Source: Aphelocoma coerulescens
Lineage: Eukaryota > Chordata > Aves > Passeriformes > Corvidae
DNA length: 64,000 nt
Reading direction: 5' to 3'
Assembly: GCF_041296385.1 (NCBI RefSeq)
Contig: NC_091014.1
Span: forward strand, 17,459,578-17,523,577
Part shown: piece after piece, positions 51,152 through 63,003 of the stretch
Numbering within the stretch: position 1 is the first letter of the stretch
Layout of the letters: each line of letters begins with the position of its first letter
Position numbers and translations under genes: made by a program
The notes under the pieces: model-generated
What the model was told of the DNA's origin: nothing
The model's input: only the letters and a program-made list of their open reading frames with translations
Database searches by the model: none

Positions 51152-52445
51152 TTTTGCTTTCAGACCCAGTCCTGTCATCTTCTGAAACGTGTGTGCTAAT
51201 ATGGCTTGCTTCTAAATCATGGTGTGTCTCAAGCTTAGACAGCTTTTCAGCTGAACAGGAAAAAGCCTTGCAAATGTTGGGCAATTCAGATCAAATGACT
51301 GTGGCACCAAGCAAGGGATGAAGCAACCACTGAAATCCATGTGGGACTTGACTACCCAAACTCATCATGAATACTCTGCAATGAAATCTCCAAGATTTTT
51401 AGTGCCTGGCTACACAGTCCCATCACATTTCCTATATGTTCTCCTGATAATAATTTTTTCATATATCAGATAGTGTGTTCCTCTTTTTAGGAATATGGAA
51501 TTAAAAAGTAATAAATTGATTTTCCATTCTTTTAAAATTTTTTTTTTACAAAATTGATTCATTTTATTGTTTGTTGTTTTTTGAGATACCGTGTTCCACA
51601 TCTATGTTAATTTGGAAAGCTCTTTTTTTGTCAATAGGTCTAGAAAATGGAGTAAGCAATATCCCAGCAGCGTATTTTAATTTAAGTGCAAAATGATTTT
51701 TATAAATCCATCCTACTGCTTTTATGACTTTGGCAGCAAAAAGAACTTATTATTAGAATATCCTTGTTGCATACCAACAGCCCTTGTCAATACTACTTGC
51801 AAGGACAAAACAAAAACATTAAGATAAAGATAAAAGATGAAGCATCTTTTACATATTTAAAAGGCATCTGTCTAGTTCCTGAGTCCACTAGTATAGATTA
51901 CTTATTCAGTTACTTACTGAATAAGTAATCTATACTCATACAAATACTATATAAAAAGTAATTACTTTTAATTGTAGCTGAATGAGTAATAATTCCACAA
52001 ATGATCTCAAGTAATTTCTTCCCTTATATGAAATTATCACCAACCAACCACACAGTGTAGTTATGAAGATTTGTCTGAGAATGCTAGAATGACTGAAAAA
52101 ATAAAACCCTTTGGCAGAATCTGCTGTAACAAATACTGGGGCACATACAGTTTATGTGAAATACTTCCAGATTACAAGAATTTACACTTTTATTACCTTG
52201 TCATATCACGTATTTCTGCAAACTATGGGCTCCATATGAGCATATCTCCAAACTCCCATACTTATCTTTCTCCCATTTTATGTGTCAGATTCCTTGTGAT
52301 GTCCATTAACCATCCACATATATCTAGCCTGACATGGTTAAGGATGCTTAGTTACATTTCCTTAACATACATGAAAGGCCATATGCTCCCAAGTGCTTTG
52401 GGAATTTTCATTGCATGAAATACTGCTATTTAAACTATTAGAGAG
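51152..52445. other. AT-rich non-coding DNA with one perfect hairpin
   Basis: No gene is recognised. The plus frame at 51073-51321 begins inside copy B and has no motif, and the 115-codon frame at 52071-52418 is also unrecognised. The hairpin at 51890-51936 is listed separately. Confidence 0.55.
51890..51936. repeat. perfect inverted repeat, 21-bp arms
   Basis: Left arm 51890-51910 (AGTATAGATTACTTATTCAG plus T), a five-base loop TACTT at 51911-51915, and right arm 51916-51936, which is the exact reverse complement. There are no mismatches. It can extrude as a cruciform or, if transcribed, fold as a short hairpin. No terminator function is implied in a eukaryote. A template-switch (snap-back) event during replication is a plausible origin. 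Confidence 0.95.
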
Positions 52446-52645
52446 AAGAGAAGAGAAGAGAAGAGAAGAGAAGAGAAGAGAAGAGAAGAGAAGAGAAGAG
52501 AAGAGAAGAGAAGAGAAGAGAAGAGAAGAGAAGAGAAGAGAAGAGAAGAGAAGAGAAGAGAAGAGAAGAGAAGAGAAGAGAAGAGAAGAGAAGAGAAGAG
52601 AAGAGAAGAGAAGAGAAGAGAAGAGAAGAGAAGAGAAGAGAAGAG
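52446..52645 (+). repeat. (AAGAG)40 pentanucleotide microsatellite
   Basis: Forty consecutive perfect AAGAG units (200 bp) follow one imperfect unit (GAGAG, 52441-52445) and end abruptly at AATTC. One strand is pure purine. Because the period is five and no unit frame contains a stop, every frame on the plus strand reads the same Glu/Lys/Arg cycle and every frame on the minus strand a Ser/Leu/Phe cycle. The 111- to 115-codon frames here are therefore artefacts. Purity suggests a young or actively length-varying locus. Confidence 0.98.
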
Positions 52646-54371
52646 AATTCTCAATAAGGCCTGGAAAAACTGGCAAACATGCAGACTTAATCATAACTCT
52701 CACTAGTGCTCTTCCAAAGGAAAGTTAGGCATACTTTTCTTGGATGTCTTAAAGCTTTCTGACTCCACAGTTAGCTGCATGGGGTGATGGAAAGAACATG
52801 CACTTAATATTCCTTGCTGACTGGGTCATGGGTAAGAAATGGGAGAAAGGCAAAAAGTGGTTGAAATCTAGACTTTTTACCTCCTGCATTGTGGAAAATA
52901 CAAGCTTCTTTAGCAGGGATATGCTACAACTGAAAGTGCAGTAGTAAATAGCACTGTTTGAAACAGCTGTGCTGCAGAATGATTTTTTCCTAAAGACAGT
53001 AATTATTTTATGAAGCAACACATTTATTTACACTAATAGAATTAAGTAAGATACTATTCGAGGTTTATAATAGTGAAGTTGAAAAGCATCTTCCATTATA
53101 ATTGCAATTGCATTTCTAGCAATACAGAAGTTTTCAATAGTGCAAACTGACTACTGGTGGAATGCATGAGCAAGAGTTCCTACAAAGATTTTGATTTATA
53201 AGTTACCCATTTATAAAAGGACTGCTAACCTCACATTTAAAAGTTAAAATGCAGCAGAGAGTTGATGAGATAAGAGCAAATAAAAACAGATCTTGAATTG
53301 CTGATAAGTTTAATAATTTCCTTTTCATACTAACAATAATTTCAAAATAATTGGAAAGCCTAGTGCAGTATGTGTCCTTGTCAAAAGACAGGCATTCCTG
53401 AAATACTCTGCAGCAATCTATGTTGTACTACATTCAGTGATATGAATTTTCACTTTCTAGAAGTCTGAACAGTGAACTTTCATCAAGAAACCAATTAAGC
53501 AAACAAAGAATACAAAACCAGATGGCAAACACAGGATAAGAGTGATATTAAATTTGATTCAGCAACTTGTTCTTAGTGTTAGTAGGAATGACATTAAAAA
53601 TGTATTTTAGTATCTAAGCTTAAAACCAATTAAGGAAGAACCTATATAAATCAGAGCACTGTGAAAATAAGATATGTAAACTGAACTAAGATTCTATTTT
53701 TCTAAATAGATTTTTACGGAAATTATGTTCATAGCATTATTTCTGCGCAGTTAGATCTATAATATGAGCTAAGTACAAAGTTCTGAATGGTTCCCAAGTT
53801 TTATAAAACCTGTATTTAGTTCTAACATTAGCAAGGGAAAGGAAACCATCTCTTTCTAAGAGATTATATACATGGCAAGAAGACTGACTTAAATACATTT
53901 TGTATTTAAAACTGAAGCGGAAGTTTTCAGTTTGAGTTTTCTCCAAGTAAATGGTTTAGCTTCCACTTCATTTAGGGTGAACATATAGTCCCAGAAAATG
54001 AATTGTTAGTGGGGTTTCAGTACAGATATGAGCCTAAAAGAGCAAAAAGCAAAAATATTTAGGTTTAATGGTGGTTTTCTTTTGTTGGTTTTTTTTTTTT
54101 TTCTTGCTGAAATTAGAGGAAAAAAGAGTTCTTAGCTACATATATTATTCCATGTGAAACAAGTTATTTCATATCAATTTTCAAAAGGAAGCTGAAGGTC
54201 ACAAAGTCTTGCCTTTCCATGACAAGATAAACTGAGCTTTCCTGCTCTCCTTGTCTCGGAAAAAATATCATTAAGAATATTCACTAGGCTAAGACAGTCA
54301 TTTTCCCCCACAAATATCTGGATCTGAACCTGTCTCTTTGGAAACTTTCTTAAAACATCATTCACCTGGAG

Positions 54372-54394
54372 AAAAAAAAAAAAAAAAAAAAAAA
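54372..54394. repeat. poly-A homopolymer, 23 bases
   Basis: An uninterrupted run of 23 A. The upstream sequence (54174-54371) was considered as a processed transcript with a tail, but no poly(A) signal, known gene or target duplication was found. Confidence 0.88.
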
Positions 54395-54715
54395 GGCTGG
54401 TTTCTTTGTGTTGGGAAACAGTTCTCCACCTTAATCGGAGTAGAAATTAGATAACAGTTTCCCCACATCCTAATGTCCTTAGGAATCTGCTGGGCGTTTA
54501 TATACCCCTTGGGTCTGACAGCAGATGAGTTTGATTGATAAAGAACTTAACAGATGACAGGACAAAATTGGTCTTGAGTAGGTAGATATCCATCCAGATG
54601 GAGCTATCCAGACAATGATTAGGTCTTGTAGTAAACATCCTATCAAAGGATAGAGCCATTTTGTTTGTATAGGACTATTAAAGTATTTTATAGATATTGG
54701 AATAGCTCCAGCAAA

Positions 54716-54757
54716 GAGAGATCTTCTGCAGGAAACGAGAGATCTTCTGCAGGAAAC
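54716..54757 (+). repeat. 21-bp perfect tandem duplication
   Basis: GAGAGATCTTCTGCAGGAAAC (21 bp) occurs at 54716-54736 and again at 54737-54757 with no gap or mismatch. It is a recent slippage or small tandem duplication. Confidence 0.92.
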
Positions 54758-55985
54758 TTGAGACCCTGGTGTGTAAATCTTCACCTGTGACTTAAGGAAT
54801 CAGAGTTCAAATATTTGTCCTGAAGCTGGAAGAAAGTGAATTTGAGGTCATTTCTCATACCTCTTAAGCAGGTATCTTAATCAAAGGGACATGACGTATT
54901 CTAAAGAAGCATTCCCTCATGTTGGAGCTAATGGAGTTAACTAATGTTTGCTGCAGCTCCATAAGCATTAAGTAGTGTCATCAATCCTTAGCTAAAGCAG
55001 ATTTCAGTAGTGGCCTGACTATCATATTATCTGACCTGTCTCTGGTTCCCTCTTCCTGAATAATGCTGTGTATTCATTAACATTCAACTGAGTAAAACCA
55101 GATTGTTTTCTTTCATGTGTCCAGGAATATAGAACTGGAATGGTAGATTACCCATGGTCAGAGAGTATTGAACAAAAATCAATAATATATGGTACAGAAG
55201 GTCTTTGTCTATGACTAAAATTGTAGGAGAACAATAAAGCTTTTTCAATCCCAGGGCAAGTATCAGTTTAAAGATATAGTATTTGATCTCCAAGTTTTTC
55301 TAATAAAGGTTTTTGCAGAGGTAAGATTTCCTAACATGATCACAGAATGGCCAGTATGTATAAGTTAGGATCTTACAGTGCTACCCCAAATGTGCCATCC
55401 AAATGTAAGGCAGGTACATGTCCGGATGAAAAACAACATGTCAAACCTTAGACTAGATGTAAACACAGATAGGAAGGTGAAGGACAAAGAATTTGGGAAC
55501 CAGAAAGAAGCTGTCTTTGTCCTCTAGCAAGAGAGTATAGAATCCTGCATCACATAATTAAAAGAGCATACACAGTTCACAGCCCACAGCTCACAAGTTA
55601 GGTTTGCAGTTACTTGCAGTAGTTAAATATTGTGGGAGAAATACTAGCAGAGATGACAGGAAAAGGAATTTTCTGTCTAAGATGAACTTTAGAAATATTA
55701 ATAGCCTTGTTAGTTGGTATTTGTGGTACTAGCTGCTAAACTTTGATCATTTTGCTTTTTTGTATTTTATACTACTACATCTTCATTTAGAAAGTGACAG
55801 GCAGTGATAGAAGCCTGAAATAGATCTTTCATGATTTGGAGAACTGCAGACTTTTTTAAATGAAACATGCAAGTACTGTAAAAAACCTTTCTGTCATTTA
55901 CAAAACCATATCAGAATATATTTATATTGCTAGTGTCAAGGTTTATTATTCTAGGTTGTACCAACACAAAGTAAAGGACTATGTG

Positions 55986-56394
55986 TGTGGCGATCTGTTA
56001 ACCCATTGCTTTTCCTACTTCACATTGTTCTCCCACTGTTCCCCTGCCCTTAGCCCTGGCCACTTCCTCAGGCTCTCCCTATTGGCTCCTGTACCCCAAC
56101 CCCGCCCAGGGACCGCCCCTGAGCCCCTGACAAAACCCCCCTGCACCCGGACCTCGAGGTCTCTCTGCCTCTGGGGATCACTGGGACAAGATGTGATTAA
56201 AGTTCTCTCAAACCCCTATGGGAGACCCTTCTCACTTCCTTCACCATCACTGGTTGTAGCGCTGCTGGCTGCCGGAGCAAGATCGCGGGATAATCCAAAA
56301 TGGACTCCGGGATGCGACCGGGTCGCATTGCCCTAAGCATCCCTGCTGAGCTCTCTGGAAGCTACAGCCTGCTAAGATAAATCTAGCAATTACA
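55986..56394 (+). mobile_element. solo LTR, second copy of the 16.5-kb family
   Basis: The LTR runs from TGTGGCGATCTG to about ATTACA (409 bp) and aligns throughout with 16563-16968. It shares a 33-bp identical block holding the GC box (56089-56121 with 16658-16690), an ATTAAA signal at 56196-56201, and AAATGGACTCCGGGATGCGAC in U5. Its U3 keeps an inverted CCAAT box (CTATTGGCTCC, near 56080) that the first copy has lost (CTATTTGTTC). No perfect target duplication was found (TATGTG before, ATATAC after), and the last 30 bases have drifted, so it appears older or its ends are eroded. The 158-codon frame 55860-56336 starts in flanking DNA and reads across the LTR, and is not a gene. Confidence 0.87.
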
Positions 56395-57378
56395 ATATAC
56401 GCGGACTGCTTTTTTTAAATCAATAAATAAAAAGTGCAATTTAACACCAGAATATCTTTAAAAGAATACTAATTAATATAAATGCAGAAGTAAAATGTTC
56501 AGACTTGGTTATTTCAATGAAGTTTACAAGATAGATAAACTCTTGTAATTTTTTCTTCTAAATATTTTGATTTTTTTCTTCTGTTGTCTTAAATGCTTAC
56601 AGAAGTGAATCACAGAAATGACAATACCTTTTTATTTCTGCCTCAAAATGTAAAGTAAAGATTTTAGATTTCAAATTTTTTTAATTCTATTTTTGTTGAT
56701 GATTTCAGAAATTAAGATCATAAGTTAAATACCTGACCATAACCTATAAAATTTACATTAAAAATAGTAACTTTCTTCATTCTAAAAATACAGTAATCTT
56801 AATAAAGGATTTGTAGTTCAAAATGTATATTTTATAATTATTGAACTCAAAATCATGAAATATCCACAGGTAGGTTAGCAGGAGCACTATAAATGTTCAG
56901 TCTTTTCCTCGTTCATACAAAAAAATCAGTTAATACCTACAGTATCTATTTTATGTTTGTGTATTTTGCTTGATCCTGCAAGAATAGTGCCACTGAGATT
57001 TCTCAAACATTCATGCTAGCAACTATAAGTAGCTATTTCTTTGTGGCATTGGAGAAATAGGATTGAAATGAAGGGTTTTTCTTCACTATTTAAGCTTAAT
57101 TTTACAGATGACTTGCATATTAATTTCATCTGTCATATGAATTTACATTGCATTAGTTCTTGATAATCTAGATAATAAAGGATAAAAGATTTAACACACT
57201 GTAATAGATTAACAGTCAAACTAATGTAATTTAGATGCATGATCAAAGTGATTGTGCTTTGGTAAAAAAGGTTCTGGTAATGAAACATTGGAAAATTTAT
57301 GAAATGTTTGGTGGTATTCCCAAGGAATGAGCTGTATGATCTTCCTCTTCACACTGCAGTATGAATTATCTCTGAAGA
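56395..57378. other. AT-rich non-coding DNA
   Basis: Ordinary AT-rich sequence, no gene or element recognised. Confidence 0.6.
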
Positions 57379-57625
57379 GTGGATGTGTGTTGGAGAAAGA
57401 CCTTACTATATGTCTACTGGAAATGCAATAGAGCAGAGAGGAAAACAGCTGGGAGGCTTCTGAAGTGTGTGGAAAAGAACTTCCTGACACAGCTGGTGTG
57501 TGAGCCAATTAGGAAAGGTGCCCTGCTGGACCTGATTTTTGTGGACAGGGAAGGACTTGTGGGTGATGTGATGGTTGGAGGCCATCCTGGGCTAAGTGAT
57601 TATGAAACACACATTCGTCATTGCT
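57379..57625 (+). pseudogene. CR1 LINE fragment, ORF2 endonuclease end
   Basis: The plus-strand frame starting at 57379 encodes about 76 residues that resemble the C-terminal part of the CR1 ORF2 endonuclease domain. Recognisable runs are CVEKNFLTQLVCEP, RKGALLDLIFVDREGLVGD and GDVMVGGHPGLSDYE, where the family has the conserved serine-aspartate of the apurinic-type endonuclease fold. The upstream catalytic motifs are absent and the reverse transcriptase does not follow. After SDYE the frame continues into unrelated sequence to 57810. It is a short dead fragment, truncated on both sides, which is unusual for CR1 because most copies keep the 3' end. In-frame retention over 76 codons suggests moderate age only. 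Confidence 0.85.
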
Positions 57626-60600
57626 CTAAATATGAAACTTTTAATCCCTCTACAACTTTGCACCTAGAGCATGTAATCCTATCCTTTATTTCCAGAGTTC
57701 AGATGGGTCATTATTTAAACTTCTTGGTTTATCTATACCCATCATTTTGTAAAGCTGCCTCACTTGATTTGCAATTCCCTGCACTGCCAGAGCTTTTTAT
57801 CAAAAAATAGTGTTTGGTAAACCTAGAAAACAAATCATGTAATAATTAAACATACAACTTTGTTCTCTCTCTGTCATACAGTTTCTCACTTTAGCTGAGA
57901 CTTTCCAAGATAGCAATTTATTTTTGTCTGGTCTACATTTTTCCTTAAAAAAATGTAGTGAGATGATGAACCATCATCAACAAAAGTCCTTTGATTTCTT
58001 CACAAAAATAGGCATAAAAAAAAATCACTGGTCATCTTTGTCAAGGAGTTAGGAGATTAGTTCTGCTGACAGCAGATGTGGGATACATTTAAAAAAAAAA
58101 TTAAGATTAAGTTGCAGGACTCATAAGAAGTACCTTGGGAAAGTAGTTTTCTTTTTTGTTTTTTTAATAAACCAGGCTTTACATGGAGTAGCATGTTTTT
58201 ACTAAAACCCGGTTCCTAGGACAGAATGCCAGCTAAATGCTCTTCCTTCTCCATTCACAGAAATACAGATCATAATACAGGAAAAAGCAAAAATGCACCG
58301 AAACTTCCTGTGTACCTAGCAATTCTATATTTCCAAACTGGACATTTCATTATATCCAGAACACATTTAATGTTTTTAGCACAGGTAAACAGAAACATTT
58401 AATCACAGTATGCCTTTGCTGTCTTCTTAGACTGTGACTATGAAGAAACATATTTTTTAAAATAAAAATAAAGGAAAATGGATTTCTGGAGAGTTATCTG
58501 TTATGCTGCCATAAGTATACCTGTACTAACAGCATTTCAGCACTTTCTTCTAGCTATAATGCCTCTGAAATATTTGAAATCTTGTAATACTGTAATATAA
58601 ATGCAATGCATATTCAGTTCCTAGAGAAATGTTGAAAATGCAATTGCTTTTATATAACTGAAATTCAAGATTGAAAATATTTCAAAAATACCACTGTAGG
58701 AAGAAAAATTTGAAACACTGTAGGAAAACTGGAAAGAGGAGAAAAATAATCAAGTTTAGAAGGGAAAGATTAGGCATGTTAGTAAATAAGCTGGCAGAGT
58801 CAATAAAAGAGACTTCTCAAAGCATACTGAGGATGAAAAAAGTGTTAATTGGGTACAAGAGCTTGTTTATGAGGGAATACAAATAGAGTTGAGCAAAACA
58901 TGTAAATAACAGCAGAGTATTTGATATAGGAAATATTCCTGTGACCATGGTCGACCTTATACTGAATAGTAAATGAGAAGGCAACAAACGTCAGTGAACC
59001 CTGGAAGACCAAAGACAACATGGGCTAGAGTTATTTATTATTCACTGTGCTCTAAAGTTCACTATTTCACAAGCAGATCTGTTCCATAAACCAGCGTACA
59101 GGATCAGATACAGCTTTCTGTATGGAAAGAAATAGTTTATTTAAAAGAGCAATTAACTATAAAATGAATGCATTAGGTTTTAGGTAAAAGACTGAGAAGC
59201 TTTGAAGTGTTCACATTTCAATATTTTGAAATTAAAAAGCTCATTTTTTTTATTATTTACCATCTTCCTGAAATGTATTCTAAATGTAAAATATCCTAAT
59301 GATTTTTTAACCTACACTCATAAAATATTATCAGAATTATTAGTTGCCTTAAAAGTCTTCCATTCATTTTTCTATTATGTTTCAGGTACATTAAAAAAGA
59401 AAACTATCAGCTTTATGGCTTTTTGATAACTTCATCATTAAATCACACTGAGTTTTCCAAAGTTTTCATAAGTCATAGCATTGAGCAAGTAATGTTCCAT
59501 TATAGCTTGATTCTAAAAAATAACTTTTTTATTTTTGAAATATTACACTAACCTAGGCAATAATTGGGGGGGGGGGGGGGGGCGTATTTTGTTTTCCGGA
59601 GACAACCAAATAGGGCCATTTAGGTTTATCTTATCATCCGTTTCCATGTTAAAAAAGAGTAGAGAGGTATTTAGTCCTTGGATAGATACTGGCATGTAAA
59701 AAATTCGATTGGTCACCTAACCTTACTAGGTCTAAAATCCAGGCTTATTGATTCTAATGTCTTGAACAAATATTATACGTATTTTAATTCAGAAGTGATT
59801 ACTTATACATAATTTAAAACTGTTCTACATGTCATCACAATAATTTTATTGATGCTTTTCCATTTGTTATTGTTGTAGACAAATCATACATGTCCCAAGA
59901 TCCATGGCACAGGAAGAAAAACATAAACTTCCTCCAGCTTCTGAAACTCCAACTGAACCTGATGCCCACACTAAGAAAAACCAGTCAGGTTCTTTGGCAG
60001 TACTTCCAACAGAAGCCCACAAAACTATAAAATATTTAATGCAGTGAAAATCTGTTCTACTCACATAACGAATTATAACTCGGAATCAAACTACAGAGTC
60101 ATGGGTGGGCATCTGTTCAGTAATTACCCTTAATTCAATATTAGTAAACCCAGTAAATATTTAAAAAATAAGTTACCCCACATCTTTTTGATCAGTACTG
60201 TTGATACAAAATGAACATTTAAAGTGACTGATCTTGCTATAGGAGAGTTTCTTAGGCTGTTTTCTCTTCCTTTTTCTCTTCACACAAATTAAATTTAATG
60301 GTATTTGTCCATAATTGTGGTCTTATGGTATTTCTGGTGCATCACAAATATGTATTTATTACTCAGCACTAAATTACATTTTGCTACTAGCATAAATACT
60401 CAAGATTTAATTTTGATCCTAGTATCCACTATTCCATTTACTGGATCCATGAGAAGGTAGATATTATCAAGAGAGTTGGTGCAGAGACTGTACACTTCTA
60501 ACAATAACAAAGTAAGATAAAATGGCAACAATGTGAAAACTCATGGATAAAAAAATAAATGCTACATAAAGTGAGTGGGAAACTTTTACCAGCTATTATT

Positions 60601-61645
60601 TACTTTTAGTTAGTATTTGAGGATAGAGTAGAATACTGGGCAAGAGCAGCAGCAGAAAGTTTCACAATTTAATAAAAGGACAGCGTCTGGAGGAAGAGCC
60701 TGAAGGCAGAACGTTCTGTTGTGTGGCCCAAAGGTCAATAGGGATGGATAAGGAAAATTACCTAATATAGGAAGGAAACAACACTTCCCAGAGGGGATCT
60801 AACAGGAGAGGCTTGATTCCTGATTGTCTCTGCTCTAGTCTTATTATCTAATTGCTTTCATTCTGTAAGTAAAAGTCAAAACACTCTTGTTGTGGTAGCT
60901 TCATTGTCAGGGCAGAGAAGTTTACATACTTCCTAAGTTTTTTAAGCTCCTTCAGTTGATCTGGAAAATTTCTAAGGGATCAAATACTGTGGTATTCTAA
61001 AACATTTTCAAATCAGAATTGTTAAAAAACACCCTGAATATTATGCGTTTATATCTTTGAAGCAAATTTTAGAGTCACTTTAGAAAGAAGAGTATTTTCC
61101 CAGTTTCACAGATGGAGAGCTGGCATGATAATTGCCTATGTGCTTTACTTATATTTCTCATTTACTCAAAGACCAAGCTGAGAAAAAAATGAAATTCCTT
61201 ACAGTCTTTGCTCCACTGTAGTACCTTATTTATCCAGGCAGGGGGAGGATAGGATGGAAAGGAGACATCTGATGCTGATATCAGGCATTTTGGGAATGTT
61301 CAACCACTGACAATGTTCCCCAGCTCTCCAAACTGGCAGTCAGTATGAATGGTGCAACTGTGTCGGTTCAGTAGTCCTTCCTTCTGATCTTTGGAACCCA
61401 TGGCAAGCTCTGGACACAGAATGCAGAGAAGAACAACAGCACTTCTCTGTGCTTTAGAGCTATAAAAGACACTATATAAGGCACTCCTTGAAACAAACTA
61501 TTGTAGGTATTTATGTCTGAGCAAGAATAATTAATGTCTAGTATGACATACAGTTCAATGAATGACTGAGAACCTACTTGAGTTGAAATAAGCACTTTAT
61601 CAATTTAAACATTGCCTTAATCTGCAAGTAACTTTAGTTTGCAAG
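57626..61645. other. AT-rich non-coding DNA
   Basis: No gene or interspersed repeat is recognised. The Lys/Arg-rich 71-codon frame at 58671-58886 has no recognisable family and reflects A/G-rich composition. A 17-base G run lies at 59566-59582. Confidence 0.55.
59566..59582 (+). repeat. poly-G run, 17 bases
   Basis: Seventeen consecutive G in AT-rich surroundings, followed by CG. It can form an intramolecular G-quadruplex in principle. Such runs are also a classic place for length errors in sequencing and assembly. Confidence 0.92.
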
Positions 61646-61925
61646 GTCCTGGGCCCCTCATTTCAAGAAAGACATTAAGGTGCTGGAGCGTGTCCAGAGA
61701 AGGGCAGTGAAAAAGGTAAAAGCACAGGTTTTATGAGTTTCAGCTGAGGGAGCTGGGGTTGTTTAACCTGGAGAAAAGGAGGCTGAGAGGACCTTATTGT
61801 TCTCTACAACCACCTGAAAGGACGTTGTAGCTGGGTGGTCTCTTCTCCCAGGCAACTCGTGACAAGATGTGGCAACACAGCCTTCAAGCTGTGCTAAGGG
61901 AGGTTCAGGTTGGACATCCATCAGT
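61646..61925 (+). mobile_element. CR1 LINE fragment, plus strand
   Basis: It matches the end of CR1 ORF2 in sense orientation: TCCTGGGCCCCTCATTTCAAGAAAGACATTAAGGTGCTGGAGCGTGTCCAGAGAAGGGCA, then GAGGGAGCTGGGGTTGTTTAACCTGGAGAAAAGGAGGCTGAGAGGACC, TCTCTACAACCACCTGAAAGGACGTTGTAG and GGGAGGTTCAGGTTGGACAT. The 3' untranslated part and the short tandem terminus that should follow are missing or unrecognisable after about 61925. It is therefore truncated at both ends, or a later deletion removed the 3' end. Small gaps (for example AGGACC for the usual longer GGGGAGACC run) break the reading frame. Confidence 0.92.
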
Positions 61926-63003
61926 CTGGTTGTAACAGCACGGTGTGAGCATCACGATGAGGGCACAGTTGTTTTACAGTAGATGTTTAAAGTCGTTGAA
62001 GTGATTGGTCCTTGACCAAGACATTTATAGTCTATACACAGAAAATCAAAATTTAAGAAAAAACAAAACAGTTTTATGGAACTATGTACAGTTCAAGTTC
62101 AGTCTATGCATAAATATAAGGAGTTATGAATATTAGCATAAATATTATAGCACTAAAAATACTGTTAAAAGAAAAAAGCCTGCCTCTATCACTGTTACTC
62201 TCAGACCTATGTTTTTTCCAATATACCAGTATGTATAACTGCTGTTTTATATAACTGTGTCCAAATAGAGGGCATTATCAATAGATCAGCCTGGGTAAAA
62301 ATGTCAAACCTCTGCCTCATATAGATCCATATAGATCCAGCAGCACAGGGAGATATGAAGATCTATGAGGGGTATAAATGCAAAGGGGAAATTAGCTATT
62401 TAGCAACAACAAACAAACATTTTACTGAAAGAACCCTTGCATTTTTATAAGCATTCTGAGAGTGCTGGATCAAATCCACCTTATCACCATTCCTCACCTT
62501 CTTCTAATGGCAATAGGAGAGCTCACAGACTAACTTACTTCATCCCTTGGAAATTTAAAAAAAAATTTAAAATAACTTAAATCTTTACCATAAAAAAAGC
62601 CCAGAAAATGTCTCAAACAAACCACTGTTAAACAGATTCCCAGTATTACACCTGTTCTGCATAATCCCAGATAACAAGAGGCTGGAGGGGTTCTCACTCT
62701 TATTGGCTGGAAAGTACGATGTTCCTAAACTAAATAAAAACAAGTAGATGAACAAAAAATATTTCTAATCTTTGGGAAAACAGAATGAAAGCCTGCTCCT
62801 CCTTTGCTAGTATGTTAAGTAACAGTTCTAGTTTTCTGAATTTAATTTGGATGTAATGTATGAGGTCTTAGGATAGCAGAAATATTGTGGAGATTTATTT
62901 GCTTTCATAACTATTTCTTTTCATGACTGGCTATGTTGTTAACCTCCTGTCCTTAAAAATAATTGTGTTAGACCATGAGTATCTGAGTAAAGAGCAAAAG
63001 AGC
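61926..63003. other. AT-rich non-coding DNA
   Basis: No gene or element is recognised. A two-copy 11-base repeat (CATATAGATC) occurs near 62320-62340. Confidence 0.6.

Larger units (their letters stand above)
52646..55985. other. AT-rich non-coding DNA
   Basis: No gene or interspersed repeat is recognised. It contains a T run near 54087-54100, a 23-base A run at 54372-54394 and a 21-bp tandem duplication at 54716-54757. Minus-strand frames at 52749-53021, 53737-53946, 54174-54365, 54479-54784 and 55084-55293 show no motif. Confidence 0.55.

Noticed and set aside
52362..52728. Open frames of 74-115 codons on both strands reading Glu/Lys/Arg or Ser/Leu/Phe repeats
   Set aside because: They are the stop-free translation of the AAGAG array; the period of five makes every frame read the same cycle.
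54174..54394. Processed pseudogene ending in the 23-base A run
   Set aside because: No poly(A) signal near the run, no recognisable parent gene and no flanking target duplication.
55860..56336. 158-codon plus-strand open frame
   Set aside because: It starts in unrelated flanking DNA and reads across a solo LTR; the Pro-rich part is the GC-box region of U3.
58671..58886. Lys/Arg-rich 71-codon frame as a possible small basic protein
   Set aside because: Composition follows from A/G-rich sequence; no family, conserved motif or transcript signal is visible.
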